From positions 434,001-498,000 of the forward strand of contig NC_014963.1 in NCBI RefSeq assembly GCF_000179915.2: a stretch of 64,000 bases of DNA, read 5' to 3'. Below the pieces are notes generated by a model. That model saw only the letters and a list, made by a program, of their open reading frames with translations, ran no database searches and was not told the origin of the DNA. Position numbers and translations under genes: made by a program. The DNA comes from Terriglobus saanensis SP1PR4 (lineage in GTDB: Bacteria; Acidobacteriota; Terriglobia; Terriglobales; Acidobacteriaceae). Shown piece by piece: positions 31,121 through 39,177 of this stretch. The stretch's first letter is position 1, and the number at the start of each line of letters is the position of its first letter.

Positions 31121-31591
31121 TCAAACCCAATCCGAAGAAATCTCTACCCGACCTCTGACGCCATTTAGGTAGTGAAGATAGCTCGAAGCGCCCCATTCTT
31201 CAGGTTCAGAGACCAACCCACGCACTACAGGATTTCGATGGAGGTATCGTAACTTCTCCCGAAACTTCGTAACCGTGAAGATATTGAAGTCGTGATATCG
31301 CGGCAGCCAGAAAGGCCTCTGCCTACTCCGCAACGTTACGGAGAGTTTGATCCCCTTGATCGCTTCATCGAGTGTCCCATTCTTCGGCTCGTCGACCAGG
31401 AGATGGACGTGCTCTGGCATCACCACGTACCCGTACACCTGAAATGCATAGCGAATACGCATTCTCTCCAGCGCATCTTCGAAAAGAGAACAAGCAGAGT
31501 CGGAGCTAAGGTAGGGCCGCCGCCCATAACAGTTAAAAGTCAGAAAATGATCGTGGCCACTTGTCTGATATCTCTTCAACCCCCGCGTCAT
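31121..31591 (-). CDS. REP-associated tyrosine transposase (RAYT)
   Basis: A 156-residue Y1/IS200-like HUH transposase of the RAYT group (TnpA_REP). Family landmarks are RGLKRYQTSGHDHFLTFNCYGRRP at the start, the HUH motif MPEHVHLLV, and YLHRNPVVRGLV with the likely nucleophilic Tyr region near the C-terminus. These enzymes cut single-stranded DNA at REP hairpins and are usually single-copy, domesticated genes that spread REP repeats. ATG at 31591 gives the usual family opening; a TTG five codons earlier is possible. Inverted REP hairpins lie on both sides, so the gene and its repeats form one unit of about 667 bp. Confidence 0.92.
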   Translation of the reverse strand: MTRGLKRYQTSGHDHFLTFNCYGRRPYLSSDSACSLFEDALERMRIRYAFQVYGYVVMPEHVHLLVDEPKNGTLDEAIKGIKLSVTLRSRQRPFWLPRYHDFNIFTVTKFREKLRYLHRNPVVRGLVSEPEEWGASSYLHYLNGVRGRVEISSDWV

Positions 31592-31707
31592 GCGCTCAGG
31601 ATACAAGATGGACGAATCAAGACCATGATGTCCTTAATTGAACTTCCGCCCCGATTTTTGGGAGATGTTCTGAGACGTATTCTCTTGAACCGCGAGCCTC
31701 CTGGAAA

Positions 31708-31740
31708 CCCATGTCCGAAAATCCGGACATGGGGCACCCC
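31708..31740 (+). repeat. REP hairpin, right flank of the RAYT transposase
   Basis: CCCATGTCCG-AAAATC-CGGACATGGG followed by GCACCCC: the reverse complement of the left copy, including the GGGTGC head. It is 117 bp upstream of the transposase start and 8 bp beyond the TonB-domain gene end. Confidence 0.9.
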
Positions 31741-31747
31741 AAAATCT

Positions 31748-32131
31748 CTAGATCTGCGATCCGTCTTTCGGTTTGTTATTTATCTGGAAGTTCACTGTAA
31801 TCGTCGTATCGATCTCAGTCGGCTGGCCGTTGAGCAGATACGGTCTGTACTTCCACTGTCGTACGGCGTCGAGGGAAGGCTGTCGCAGTTCCTCCGGTCC
31901 GGAGAGGACCGTCAGGTCTTCGACGTCCCCGGTCTTACTAATGATGGCGTGCATGACCACCGTGCCGAGGATATGGCCCCGTCTCGCTTCCTGCGGATAT
32001 ACCGGATTCACCTTCGAAACGAGTAACCCTCCCACCACACCGCCTGGGACGTGCGCGGGGTTCGTCGGAGTATCCTGCGCCTGTAACGCAGACGTCAGAA
32101 GCAGCACTGCCAGTATTCCAAACCGTCGCAT
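31748..32131 (-). CDS. Secreted TonB C-terminal domain protein
   Basis: A 127-residue exported protein with a signal peptide (about 1-18, LLLTSALQAQ) and one TonB C-terminal-like domain: VNPVYPQEARRGHILGTVVMHAIISKTG, then LDAVRQWKYRPYLLNGQP and a final beta strand. It lacks the transmembrane anchor and Pro-rich spacer of true TonB, so it is probably a periplasmic accessory domain rather than the energy transducer. ATG at 32131 has GGGAGG just upstream; the frame to 32167 is not needed. Single gene. Confidence 0.85.
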   Translation of the reverse strand: MRRFGILAVLLLTSALQAQDTPTNPAHVPGGVVGGLLVSKVNPVYPQEARRGHILGTVVMHAIISKTGDVEDLTVLSGPEELRQPSLDAVRQWKYRPYLLNGQPTEIDTTITVNFQINNKPKDGSQI

Positions 32132-32196
32132 TCGCCCTCCCAGGTCGCGCCCATCATAGCAGGGCATTGGAAGACTGTTTTAGGGAATGGGCTAAC

Positions 32197-32592
32197 TTAG
32201 CAGGCCGGTCTCATCTCTTTCAGCTTGGCCACCAGAACGCACGGGTCCACTGGTTTTCCAATCAGCTCGAAGTGCAGGCCCTGCACGCGGCTCTCGCGAA
32301 AGAGGTCGCCGGTGTCGGCCTGGCCGGAGAGCAGGAGGATCTTACAGCTGGGACGGGTCTTTTGCATGGCCAGGGCCGCCTGTACTCCCGTGATACCCGT
32401 CATGACGACGTCGCTGAGCAGCAGGTCGGGCTGGAAGCCTTCGAGCTCTTCCAGAATGGCTTCGCCGCTGTAGACGGCGAGGGTCTCATAGCCTTCTTTG
32501 AGAAAGATGAGTGCGAGCGTGTCCGCAATCAGGCGCTCGTCGTCGGCGATCAGAAGGCGTGTTCTGGATGCGGCGTTCGTTGGGACGGGCAT
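32197..32592 (-). CDS. Single-domain response regulator (CheY-like)
   Basis: A 131-residue receiver domain with no output domain. The acidic pair Asp17-Asp18, phosphoacceptor Asp61 (LLLSDVVM), and Lys113 (LIGKP) are in the expected positions. Such proteins act by binding other proteins after phosphorylation by a histidine kinase; no kinase is adjacent. The first residues (MPVPTNAAS) form a short unstructured lead. Confidence 0.88.
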   Translation of the reverse strand: MPVPTNAASRTRLLIADDERLIADTLALIFLKEGYETLAVYSGEAILEELEGFQPDLLLSDVVMTGITGVQAALAMQKTRPSCKILLLSGQADTGDLFRESRVQGLHFELIGKPVDPCVLVAKLKEMRPAC

Positions 32593-32910
32593 GGGGCTCT
32601 CCGAAAGCTAGAGCAGACTGAAGGATGCAATGCCTAAGGTGCGGCGGAGAGACGAAAAGGCAACAGGCGCTCAAGGATGAGGGAAGGAGCGCGTTGAGAG
32701 CTCAAAGTGGCTTTTTTGAAGATTGCGGTGTCAGGCTGTTCAGCCTTCCCGCTCTCTATCATGACCCGAAATGACGTGAGAAGTTGTGATGGTAATCACG
32801 GCTGTTGGCCCTGCGCATAAACTTCGTGTGCGCATGAAGTATAGATGCGATCGTCGAAATCCTTCGGAGCGCTCTATGCGAGAGATGCCATTGGGCATGC
32901 GCACTTTAAA
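32593..32910. other. Intergenic region, no gene recognised
   Basis: About 320 bp between two minus-strand genes. A short hairpin AGGCTGTTCAGCCT occurs near 32735. It should contain the promoter of the response regulator, but no confident match was found. Confidence 0.4.
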
Positions 32911-32948
32911 AAGCAAAAAAGGAGACCTGAAGGCCCCCTTTTTGCTTC
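32911..32948 (-). terminator. Rho-independent terminator after DUF4136 gene
   Basis: Read on the minus strand, GCAAAAAGGGGGCC pairs with the CTCCTTTTTTGC arm around a CCTTCAGG-containing loop, followed by a T-rich tail ending TTTTT. It begins about 10 bp after the DUF4136 stop. Confidence 0.85.
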
Positions 32949-32956
32949 TTTAGAAA

Positions 32957-33499
32957 TTATCCCTGTTTCGGGGGAAATTTCTTGAACATCTTGTCGACAG
33001 CTTTGTAGAGCTTGTCCGTGTTCTTGTCTGGATTCTTCGAAAGCTCCGACTGTGCGGTCCCACGGAAGACGAGTTGTTTGGACTGCGAATCGAAGAGATC
33101 GACGATCAGCGTGCCCACGGGGATCTGCTCCACTATAGTGGTCGACTGTCCGCCAGCGCCTCCCCAACCGCGACCGCGCCAGCCGAAGCCGCCACCAAGA
33201 CCATCGTAGAAGGTCGAATACTCCTGCTGGTTGTGGACGTTGCCGATGGCTGTGACGGTGAGATCGCAGGTTCCATCTGCAGCGGCAGGCTGCAACCCAT
33301 GCTGCGTCAGGTCGCGTGTCAACGCGTCGCGCAGGCGTCCTTCCACGAGCTGGTTCGATGCGTGCAAACGGACGATGCAGAACGTACGGTAGTGTTCGAA
33401 GTGTGCACTGTGCTCGTAGTCCGTGCGGACGTCTTGCGCAACTGCACCTGCGGAGACAGCAAATACAGCAGCGATAACCAAGGAAACGATCTTTTTCAT
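32957..33499 (-). CDS. DUF4136 domain secreted protein
   Basis: A 180-residue exported protein with a signal peptide (about 1-21, AGAVAQ). The family pattern includes VRTDYEHSAHFEHYRTFCI near the N-terminus, where many relatives have a YDTYAW-like segment, a Gly/Trp-rich loop (FGWRGRGWGGAGG), GTLIVDLFDSQSKQLVFRGTAQSEL and KLYKAVDKMFKKFPP at the end. DUF4136 proteins are usually lipoproteins or periplasmic; function unknown. GGAG lies upstream of the ATG with good spacing. Confidence 0.88.
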   Translation of the reverse strand: MKKIVSLVIAAVFAVSAGAVAQDVRTDYEHSAHFEHYRTFCIVRLHASNQLVEGRLRDALTRDLTQHGLQPAAADGTCDLTVTAIGNVHNQQEYSTFYDGLGGGFGWRGRGWGGAGGQSTTIVEQIPVGTLIVDLFDSQSKQLVFRGTAQSELSKNPDKNTDKLYKAVDKMFKKFPPKQG

Positions 33500-33635
33500 C
33501 CTGAAAACTCCTTCACTAGATGAGACGTAGCAAAGGCCTGCGCGGCGTCCGCCATATTGCGCGCTTTCGGTGCGTTACGGTGCAGTTCTTCCTTCGGCCC
33601 ATGGATCGGACCGCCAACCACTAAAGTAATGCAGC

Positions 33636-34799
33636 CTATCGTGGCCGCGCGTACCCGTTCCGAACACCACGTTTCGACAAGACGATCTGCCAGAGGTGGA
33701 GATGCCTGGATCGGAATGCGCCAGCGCTGGACAATAGATAGTACTTCCATTTCCGGTAGAAGTTATCGGGGTAGTTCTTTTTGATCTCGGACCAAGTGCT
33801 ATCGAAGTTTTCGAACCATTGCATCAGTGTCCTGTCGTAATCCGCTCCGAAGTTGTGGACGTCTTCGATGACGAACAGGCCTTCGATTCCTTTTCCGATT
33901 TGCGCCATGGAGGGAATCATCCCGTTTGGGAAGATATGCTTCATGATCCATGGTTCAACGATGTTCGATGTCGTTCCCGAACCTATTGTATGGAGTAGGA
34001 AGAGGCCATCGTCCTTGAGACACTGTGAGGCCTTCTGGAAAAAGGTACGGTAATTTTTATTGCCAACATGCTCGAACATGCCGAGGGACACGATGTGATC
34101 GTAGACCGTGTCCACGTTTCGGTAGTCCATCAGTTTCAGATTGACGGGGTATTCCCGACATAAAATGTTTCCAAGCTCAACCTGTTCCCTGGATATGGTG
34201 ACGCCGTCCACGAAAGCGCCATATCTACTGGCAGCAAATTTGGCAAAGCTACCCCATCCACAACCAATATCAAGGATATGGTCGGAGTTCTGAAGCCCTA
34301 TCTTTCTGCAGACAAGATCCAGCTTGGCCTCTTGTGCCTCATCGAGGGTCGTTGCATTTTGCCAATAAGCACACGTATAGACCAGACGCGAATCGAGCAT
34401 GCGCTTGTAGAGGTCGTTCCCCACATCGTAATGGGTTTCGCCGACCTTCCATGCTCTCTTCGCGGTCTGTAGGTTGAAGAGGCGGGCGGTGATCCCATTC
34501 AATAAGGTCGCGAAGTTTAAACTTGTTCGATCTAGAAGTCCTGCGGTGAGCACCCTACAGAAGAATTCGTCGAGTGCTTCGCATTCCCACCATCCTTCCA
34601 TGTAAGACTCACCGAGACCGAGTGAGCCCTTCAGAAGCACACGGTTATAAAACCGGTCATCGATCACCTGCGGATCCCATGGTTGATTGCCGTTGGCCGA
34701 GACTCCCGCAGATTCAAGCCATGCATCGATCTTTCTTTTTGCAAATCCGCGAGATTCCGGGCTGTGAGAAAGAGCATGAATGCCTGGAGATGATGCCAT
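33636..34799 (-). CDS. cfa: Cyclopropane-fatty-acyl-phospholipid synthase
   Basis: A 387-residue SAM-dependent enzyme that adds a methylene bridge to unsaturated acyl chains of membrane phospholipids. Family landmarks are the N-terminal FYNRVLLKGSLGLGESYMEGWWE region, THYDVGNDLYKRMLD, the SAM-binding LDIGCGWGSFAKFAA, VTISREQVELG, and SLGMFEHVG...YRTFF. ATG at 34799 was chosen because AAGGAAAA is just upstream and the start matches family length; the frame is open to 34970 without support. Single gene, probably stress or stationary-phase regulated by analogy. Confidence 0.92.
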   Translation of the reverse strand: MASSPGIHALSHSPESRGFAKRKIDAWLESAGVSANGNQPWDPQVIDDRFYNRVLLKGSLGLGESYMEGWWECEALDEFFCRVLTAGLLDRTSLNFATLLNGITARLFNLQTAKRAWKVGETHYDVGNDLYKRMLDSRLVYTCAYWQNATTLDEAQEAKLDLVCRKIGLQNSDHILDIGCGWGSFAKFAASRYGAFVDGVTISREQVELGNILCREYPVNLKLMDYRNVDTVYDHIVSLGMFEHVGNKNYRTFFQKASQCLKDDGLFLLHTIGSGTTSNIVEPWIMKHIFPNGMIPSMAQIGKGIEGLFVIEDVHNFGADYDRTLMQWFENFDSTWSEIKKNYPDNFYRKWKYYLLSSAGAFRSRHLHLWQIVLSKRGVRNGYARPR

Positions 34800-35004
34800 G
34801 AATTTTCCTTCCCAGAAGACCACTACGTACAGAGCAAAACAAACCGGGAAAGGGAAAATTCCCAATGCGCCAGACGCCCAGGCAGTCTCCCGAATGAGTT
34901 CCATCGAGGAAGGATTTATGCGGTGCAACCGGCTGTGATCAAAACCCGCAGATGGTCGGCGTTTGCCCATTCCATGGCCCGCTTCTAACCCGTAGAATCA
35001 CGAC

Positions 35005-35394
35005 ATGGCAAACAGATACGGCGAAGCCGCCCTCATCGCCGCGCACCCGGACAAACATCATCCCAAGGCGACGCCGCTCGACCGCTGGAATACGGCAACC
35101 AAGCAGCTCTATCCCACCAGCCCCACGCAGCAGAAAAAGGGCGGACCTCGCGGAGCCTTTCTTGGCCTGTGTGAAGAAGGCCTGGTCAAGGGCTTCATCC
35201 CCGGCAGCTACTCTGCGCAGCGCATTCATAAGGACTATGCCGTTCGCGCGGTCCGTCTTCTGCTCGACGGCGCACCGGCTTCAGTTACAGGTCTCTGGCG
35301 CGAGGTCGCAGACAATCCGGAGACGCCCCACACCAGCCAGATGGATGTCGTTCTCGCACTTTGGAAAAACGATCGCATCCAGAAACCGGCTTAG
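35005..35394 (+). CDS. Hypothetical conserved-looking protein
   Basis: A 129-residue soluble protein I do not recognise. It is basic at the N-terminus (KHHPKATPLDRW), has a QKKGGPRGAFLGLCEEGLVKGF stretch, and a helical C-terminal half with SQMDVVLALWKND. The pattern looks like a real coding sequence with consistent codon use, but there is no strong ribosome site before ATG 35005. Lies 205 bp from divergent cfa. Confidence 0.65.
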   Translation: MANRYGEAALIAAHPDKHHPKATPLDRWNTATKQLYPTSPTQQKKGGPRGAFLGLCEEGLVKGFIPGSYSAQRIHKDYAVRAVRLLLDGAPASVTGLWREVADNPETPHTSQMDVVLALWKNDRIQKPA

Positions 35395-35450
35395 CTGTAT
35401 ATTGGTCTTCCGGCCCCGGCTATCCAATCTGGAATCCAAAGGAAACTCGA

Positions 35451-35813
35451 ATGAAACGTCTCCTCCCACTCCTTCTTCTCTCGGCCACCGCCTTCGCTGC
35501 GGACAACTCCGGCGTCTGGACGATCAGCGGAGACATCCAGGGCTACGACCTTGCGGAGTCCTGTACCTTTACTCAGACGGCGGATAAGATCGCCGGGCCC
35601 TGCAAGATTGAAGGCACAACGCGTGACACGACGGGCACCATCGATGGGAAGAAGATTACTTTCTCCCAGCCCGGCGAATATAACGGTCAGGCGCTGACCC
35701 TCACCTTCACAGGCTTCATGGATGACAAGGGCGTATTTCACGGATCGGTCGATGTCCAGCCGTTGAACGTTACTGGCACCTTCGCCTTGAAGAAGGAAGA
35801 ACTTAAGCCTTAG
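35451..35813 (+). CDS. Small secreted beta-rich protein, unknown function
   Basis: A 120-residue exported protein with a clear signal peptide (MKRLLPLLLLSATAFA). The mature part is beta-rich with two Cys (ESCTFTQTADKIAGPCKIEG) that may form a disulfide, and repeated TGT/TFTG turns suggesting a small beta-barrel. Family unknown to me. AAGGAAA lies just before the ATG. Ends at a hairpin shared with the convergent omega-like gene. Confidence 0.75.
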   Translation: MKRLLPLLLLSATAFAADNSGVWTISGDIQGYDLAESCTFTQTADKIAGPCKIEGTTRDTTGTIDGKKITFSQPGEYNGQALTLTFTGFMDDKGVFHGSVDVQPLNVTGTFALKKEELKP

Positions 35814-35827
35814 TCTTATTTTTGGGC

Positions 35828-35869
35828 AAGGAAAAAGGTATTTCGGTTTGTCGAAATACCCTTTTCCTT
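35828..35869. terminator. Bidirectional terminator
   Basis: An 18-bp inverted repeat AAGGAAAAAGGTATTTCG/CGAAATACCCTTTTCCTT with one mismatch and a GTTTGT loop. It is flanked by T/A-rich bases on both sides and sits between the convergent ends of the 120-residue protein gene and the omega-like gene, so it should work both ways. Confidence 0.88.
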
Positions 35870-35884
35870 TTGCGGCTAAGAAGA

Positions 35885-36085
35885 CTACTTCGCCAGAATG
35901 ACATCCGGCAGCGGAAGAACATCCACATACTTGCCGGCGCTGATACCGTCGAGCGCGAGGTTGGTCGTATCTTCCGTGCGTGTGGACAGAACGTGCAGGC
36001 GGCGAGTCGCGCGCGCCGTCGTCTGGCAGAGGCTGAAGCGATTGGGGATATTAACTAGAGCGCGGTATACCTGTTCAGATCGCAT
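35885..36085 (-). CDS. rpoZ: RNA polymerase omega-like subunit
   Basis: A 66-residue protein resembling RpoZ: PNRFSLCQTTARATRRLHVLS matches the conserved NRF.L...A.RAR core of omega, followed by a helix. Omega aids assembly of beta' into RNA polymerase and responds to ppGpp in some bacteria. The protein is short and the C-terminal half is unlike E. coli. GGAG lies eight bases before the ATG. It is not next to gmk or spoT here, so the name relies on sequence alone. Confidence 0.6.
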   Translation of the reverse strand: MRSEQVYRALVNIPNRFSLCQTTARATRRLHVLSTRTEDTTNLALDGISAGKYVDVLPLPDVILAK

Positions 36086-36220
36086 CGGTAAAACTCCATA
36101 GAAATTGAAAGCCGTAAGAGTGCAGGGAAGGGCGGCTCGAGAGCGTCCAGCGAGCGAAAAGTGGTACGGAAGGTTGCAGAGAGACTCCTCTCAGTATACG
36201 TCGGCAAGTACACTCAATCC

Positions 36221-36973
36221 GTGCCTAGCCTAAAAGATAAAACCGCCCTGGTAACCGGAGCCTCACGTGGCCTCGGTGCCGCCATTGCCACCGCGCTCGC
36301 CGAACAGGGTGCGCGGGTGGCCGTAAACTACTTTGCCAGCGAAGGCCGTGCTGAGCAACTCTGCTGGGACCTGAACAGCCGTGGCCTGACCACAAAGGCG
36401 TTTAAGGCAGATGTTCGTGACGAAAGTCAGATTGCCGCCATGGTTCGAGAGGTAGAGAAGTCCTTTGGGCATATCGACATCCTCGTGCCGAACGCTACCG
36501 GTCACCAGCCGTTTCTTTCGATTGAAGAGCAGACCTGGCAGTCCCATCTGGATCAACTTGAGTTCTTCGTGAAATCGCCCCTGCTGCTGCTCCAGAGCGT
36601 TCTTGCCGGGATGAAGGAGCGCTGCTTTGGGCGTGTGATTCAGATTGGCAGCGAGGTCGTCGAGCTGGGCAATCCGCGCTTTGCAAATTATGTCGCGGCC
36701 AAAGGCGCGCAGCTTGCCGCAACGCGCTCCTGGGCGCGGGAGCTGGCTCCGTTCGGGATCACGGTAAATCTTGTCGCTCCGGGATGGATTCCTACGGACC
36801 GGTCTGTCGGCGCGACGGCGGAGGAGAAGCAAGCCTACATCGATCGTGTTCCCATGCAGCACATGGGAACACCCGAAGATGTGGGGCGTACCGTTGCTTT
36901 TCTGGCTTCTGCGGGTGCGGAATTTATTACCGGGCAGAAGATCGCGGTGAACGGTGGAAACACTCTCGAATAG
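36221..36973 (+). CDS. SDR family oxidoreductase
   Basis: A 250-residue classical short-chain dehydrogenase/reductase. The NAD(P)-binding TGASRGLG motif is near residue 12, the N-terminal GARVAVNY strand follows, and the active site includes the Ser in IGSE and YVAAK (Tyr-x-x-x-Lys). Near the end is GWIPTDRS and the family tail ITGQKIAVNGG. Most similar in style to 3-oxoacyl-ACP reductase (FabG)-like enzymes; substrate unknown. GTG at 36221 gives normal length; an in-frame GTG at 36161 would add 20 residues. The NIPSNAP gene follows 29 bp later on the same strand. Confidence 0.9.
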   Translation: MPSLKDKTALVTGASRGLGAAIATALAEQGARVAVNYFASEGRAEQLCWDLNSRGLTTKAFKADVRDESQIAAMVREVEKSFGHIDILVPNATGHQPFLSIEEQTWQSHLDQLEFFVKSPLLLLQSVLAGMKERCFGRVIQIGSEVVELGNPRFANYVAAKGAQLAATRSWARELAPFGITVNLVAPGWIPTDRSVGATAEEKQAYIDRVPMQHMGTPEDVGRTVAFLASAGAEFITGQKIAVNGGNTLE

Positions 36974-37002
36974 ACTGGCTACGTTCTTCCAGGAGACCTT
37001 TC

Positions 37003-37782
37003 ATGATGCGTCGTAAATTTCTTGCCTCTTCGCTCGCCGCAGCCTCGGCTGCTGCTCTCCCTCGGGAATCTTCCGCGCAGCCTGCTGCGGGCCGTGAATA
37101 CTACGATCTGCGCAAGTACACTTTGCAGAGTGGGCCGCAGACCAAGCTTGCTGCGGACTACTTTGAGAAGGCGCTGATCCCGGCGCTCAATCGCCTCGGC
37201 ATTAATCCCGTGGGTGCCTTCAGCGTTGACGTTGGGCCCGAGACACCTACGATCTATCTGCTGCTGCCGTGTAAGAACGTACAGACGCTCATTACGGCAG
37301 AGCTCGCTCTGGCGAAGGATGAAGTCTTTGTAAAAGCCGCCGCGCCTTTCTGGGCAGCGCCTGCCGCGGCACCCGCGTTCAAACGTGTGGAGTCATCCCT
37401 CTTTGCTGCGTTCGAAGGCTATTCTGTCCTGACGCCGCCAGCGAAGGGCAAGCGCATCTTCCAGCTACGCACTTATGAATCGCCTTCGAACGCGGCACAT
37501 ATCGCGAAGGTCAAGATGTTTCACTCGGGCGAGTTTGAGATCTTTGCGCGCGCGGGCTGCGGCCAGGTCTTCTATGGCGACGCGCTTATCGGCCCCAACA
37601 TACCCAACCTTACCTACATGCTTACCTTCCCCGATCTGGCTACATTGCAGAGCTGCTGGAAGGCGTTCAGTGCCGATCCTGAGTGGAAGAAGCTGAGCGC
37701 GGATCAGCGCTTTGCGTATGAGTCCATCGTCTCCAACATTACGAATCTGTATCTCAACCCAACGAGTTATTCGCAGATTTGA
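37003..37782 (+). CDS. Secreted NIPSNAP family protein
   Basis: A 259-residue protein with a Tat-like or Sec signal (MMRRKFLASSLAAASAAAL) and two NIPSNAP-type halves: YYDLRKYTLQSGPQ near the start and IFQLRTYESPSN in the second half (about residue 150), the usual duplicated ferredoxin-like fold. Family members occur in Acidobacteria and Planctomycetes, function unknown. AGGAG lies before the ATG. Probably in one unit with the SDR gene. Confidence 0.88.
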   Translation: MMRRKFLASSLAAASAAALPRESSAQPAAGREYYDLRKYTLQSGPQTKLAADYFEKALIPALNRLGINPVGAFSVDVGPETPTIYLLLPCKNVQTLITAELALAKDEVFVKAAAPFWAAPAAAPAFKRVESSLFAAFEGYSVLTPPAKGKRIFQLRTYESPSNAAHIAKVKMFHSGEFEIFARAGCGQVFYGDALIGPNIPNLTYMLTFPDLATLQSCWKAFSADPEWKKLSADQRFAYESIVSNITNLYLNPTSYSQI

Positions 37783-37803
37783 TGCCTTCGTTGTGCTACG
37801 GAA

Positions 37804-37938
37804 TTTGTCATCCCGTAGCAGAGCGGAGGGATCTGCTTTTTGGAGGGGCACCCGAATTTTGGTTTCCTGAGAGATCAAGTTTGTGCGCTCCGCGCGACCC
37901 CACCCTTTCGCGATGAAGCTGCGAAAGAATGGGGCACA
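37804..37938. repeat. Composite REP cluster between convergent genes
   Basis: Contains a CATCCCGTAGC repeat (37804-37840), a GGGGCACCC half-element (37844-37852) and a second hairpin: CCCCA...CTTTCGC (37898-37911) paired with GCGAAAG...TGGGG (37921-37934), then GCAC. The second half is about 85% alike to 46150-46234. Lies between the NIPSNAP gene stop and the DUF5009 gene stop. Confidence 0.85.
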
Positions 37939-37956
37939 GAGGAGATCCACGTTGCG

Positions 37957-39177
37957 TTAGAGCTGCAGGCGCAGTTTCATCCGCGTCAGTAGCTCAGACA
38001 CCAACAGCATCACCGCCGTGAAGACAAACGCCCGTACCACGCCCTGCCACCCATACACGAAGTGCGTGCCGAACCACGTGACGCCCGTCGCGGCCAAAAT
38101 GTAGAACCAGATGTCTGGGAGCAGATAGGTCAGCAGCGTGTTCGAGCCGGCGGACTTCACGAAGAACGCCCACTTGCTGTATCGCTTCACGTCGCAGACG
38201 TAATACAGCAGTGTGAAGAGAAGGATGCACGCGCCGATGGTGTACAGGCACCACGTTGGCGTCGCGCGGATCTTCGAGATACCGAGCGGATGCAGCAGGC
38301 GCGCGACGATCAGTGTGACGACAGCGAAGACCAGGGCAGGTATAGCCTTCTGTCGGAACGTCGCGAACCTCGGTTCCAGGAAGAAGATCGTGGTGAGGGT
38401 GATGCCTGCGAAGGCAATCGAGGCCATCGATCCATTGACGATGGGAAACTTGTACCAGGGCAGATCAAGGTGGATCCAATGCGCCGTGCTGGCGATGCAG
38501 AACACCGTCATCGCCACGAACCAGACCGCAGGCGCCCACAACCATCGGCGCGTTGTCAGGTAGAGCAGCGACACGGAGAAATACGTGTAACCGATCAGGC
38601 CGAGGATCTCTGGATAGCCATAAGAGAACCAGCCTACGCCGCCATCGCGCGCTGTGTGGCGATAAAGAATCGCCAGCCCGACAAGCAGAACGAATCCCGC
38701 AGTGCGCAAGCCGCGATAGAGGTTGCAGCGGAGCCTATCGGTTGTCTTTGGATAGACCAGCCAGATCAGGATCGCGGCGAAGAGGGCCAGCAGCCCCCAG
38801 ATATATCGGCCCAGTCCGTGCATAAGTGCCGGATCGCCGCGCCCGCCGTTCTCAAGAATGATTCCCAGCACAAGCAGTGCCGCCGAGCGCAGCGCAATGT
38901 ATCCCAGCAGCGTGGCCGGACTGTCTCCTTTGCGGATGCGCGCATTGAGCGCCAGCGGGATCGCCATGCCGAGGATGAAGAGAAAGCCAGGAAAGACCAT
39001 GTCGACGTAGGTCATCACGTCGACTTTGCCGGGGGCGTGGTACGTCCACCAGGGCAGGCCTTTTATTTCGGCTAGTTCGTTCACAAAGATCATCAGCGCG
39101 ATGTTCAGGCCGCGAAAGATATCCAGCGAAAGAATCCGTTGCGGCGCGAGTGGATGTGGTCCAGCAGAGGTTGCCAT
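37957..39177 (-). CDS. DUF5009/HGSNAT-like membrane acetyltransferase
   Basis: A 406-residue membrane protein with about 10-11 hydrophobic segments. It begins RILSLDIFRGLNIALMIFVNE, the hallmark of the family containing heparan-alpha-glucosaminide N-acetyltransferase, which moves acetyl groups across a membrane onto glucosamine. The motif FPGFLFILGMAIPLAL and the periplasmic PTWCLYT segment also fit. It is the last gene of a three-gene operon, starting right after the stop of the second GH18 gene (TAG directly followed by ATG). The link to chitin-derived sugars suggests acetylation of glucosamine or its oligomers, which is inferred. Confidence 0.88.
   Translation of the reverse strand: MATSAGPHPLAPQRILSLDIFRGLNIALMIFVNELAEIKGLPWWTYHAPGKVDVMTYVDMVFPGFLFILGMAIPLALNARIRKGDSPATLLGYIALRSAALLVLGIILENGGRGDPALMHGLGRYIWGLLALFAAILIWLVYPKTTDRLRCNLYRGLRTAGFVLLVGLAILYRHTARDGGVGWFSYGYPEILGLIGYTYFSVSLLYLTTRRWLWAPAVWFVAMTVFCIASTAHWIHLDLPWYKFPIVNGSMASIAFAGITLTTIFFLEPRFATFRQKAIPALVFAVVTLIVARLLHPLGISKIRATPTWCLYTIGACILLFTLLYYVCDVKRYSKWAFFVKSAGSNTLLTYLLPDIWFYILAATGVTWFGTHFVYGWQGVVRAFVFTAVMLLVSELLTRMKLRLQL

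Larger units (their letters stand above)
31074..31740 (-). mobile_element. RAYT unit framed by inverted REP hairpins
   Basis: The transposase gene plus the inverted REP copies at 31074-31105 and 31708-31740 make a compact element resembling described REP/BIME-RAYT units. No direct target duplication is evident, as expected for HUH enzymes. Whether it moves as a unit or only mobilises REPs is unknown. Confidence 0.75.

Noticed and set aside
33496-33750. 84-codon minus-strand frame between cfa and DUF4136
   Set aside because: It overlaps the cfa 3' end by 115 bp in another frame and has no recognisable features.
38062-39075. 337-codon plus-strand frame antisense to the DUF5009 gene
   Set aside because: The translation is low-complexity Arg/Asp/Gln-rich; the minus-strand membrane protein is clearly the gene.
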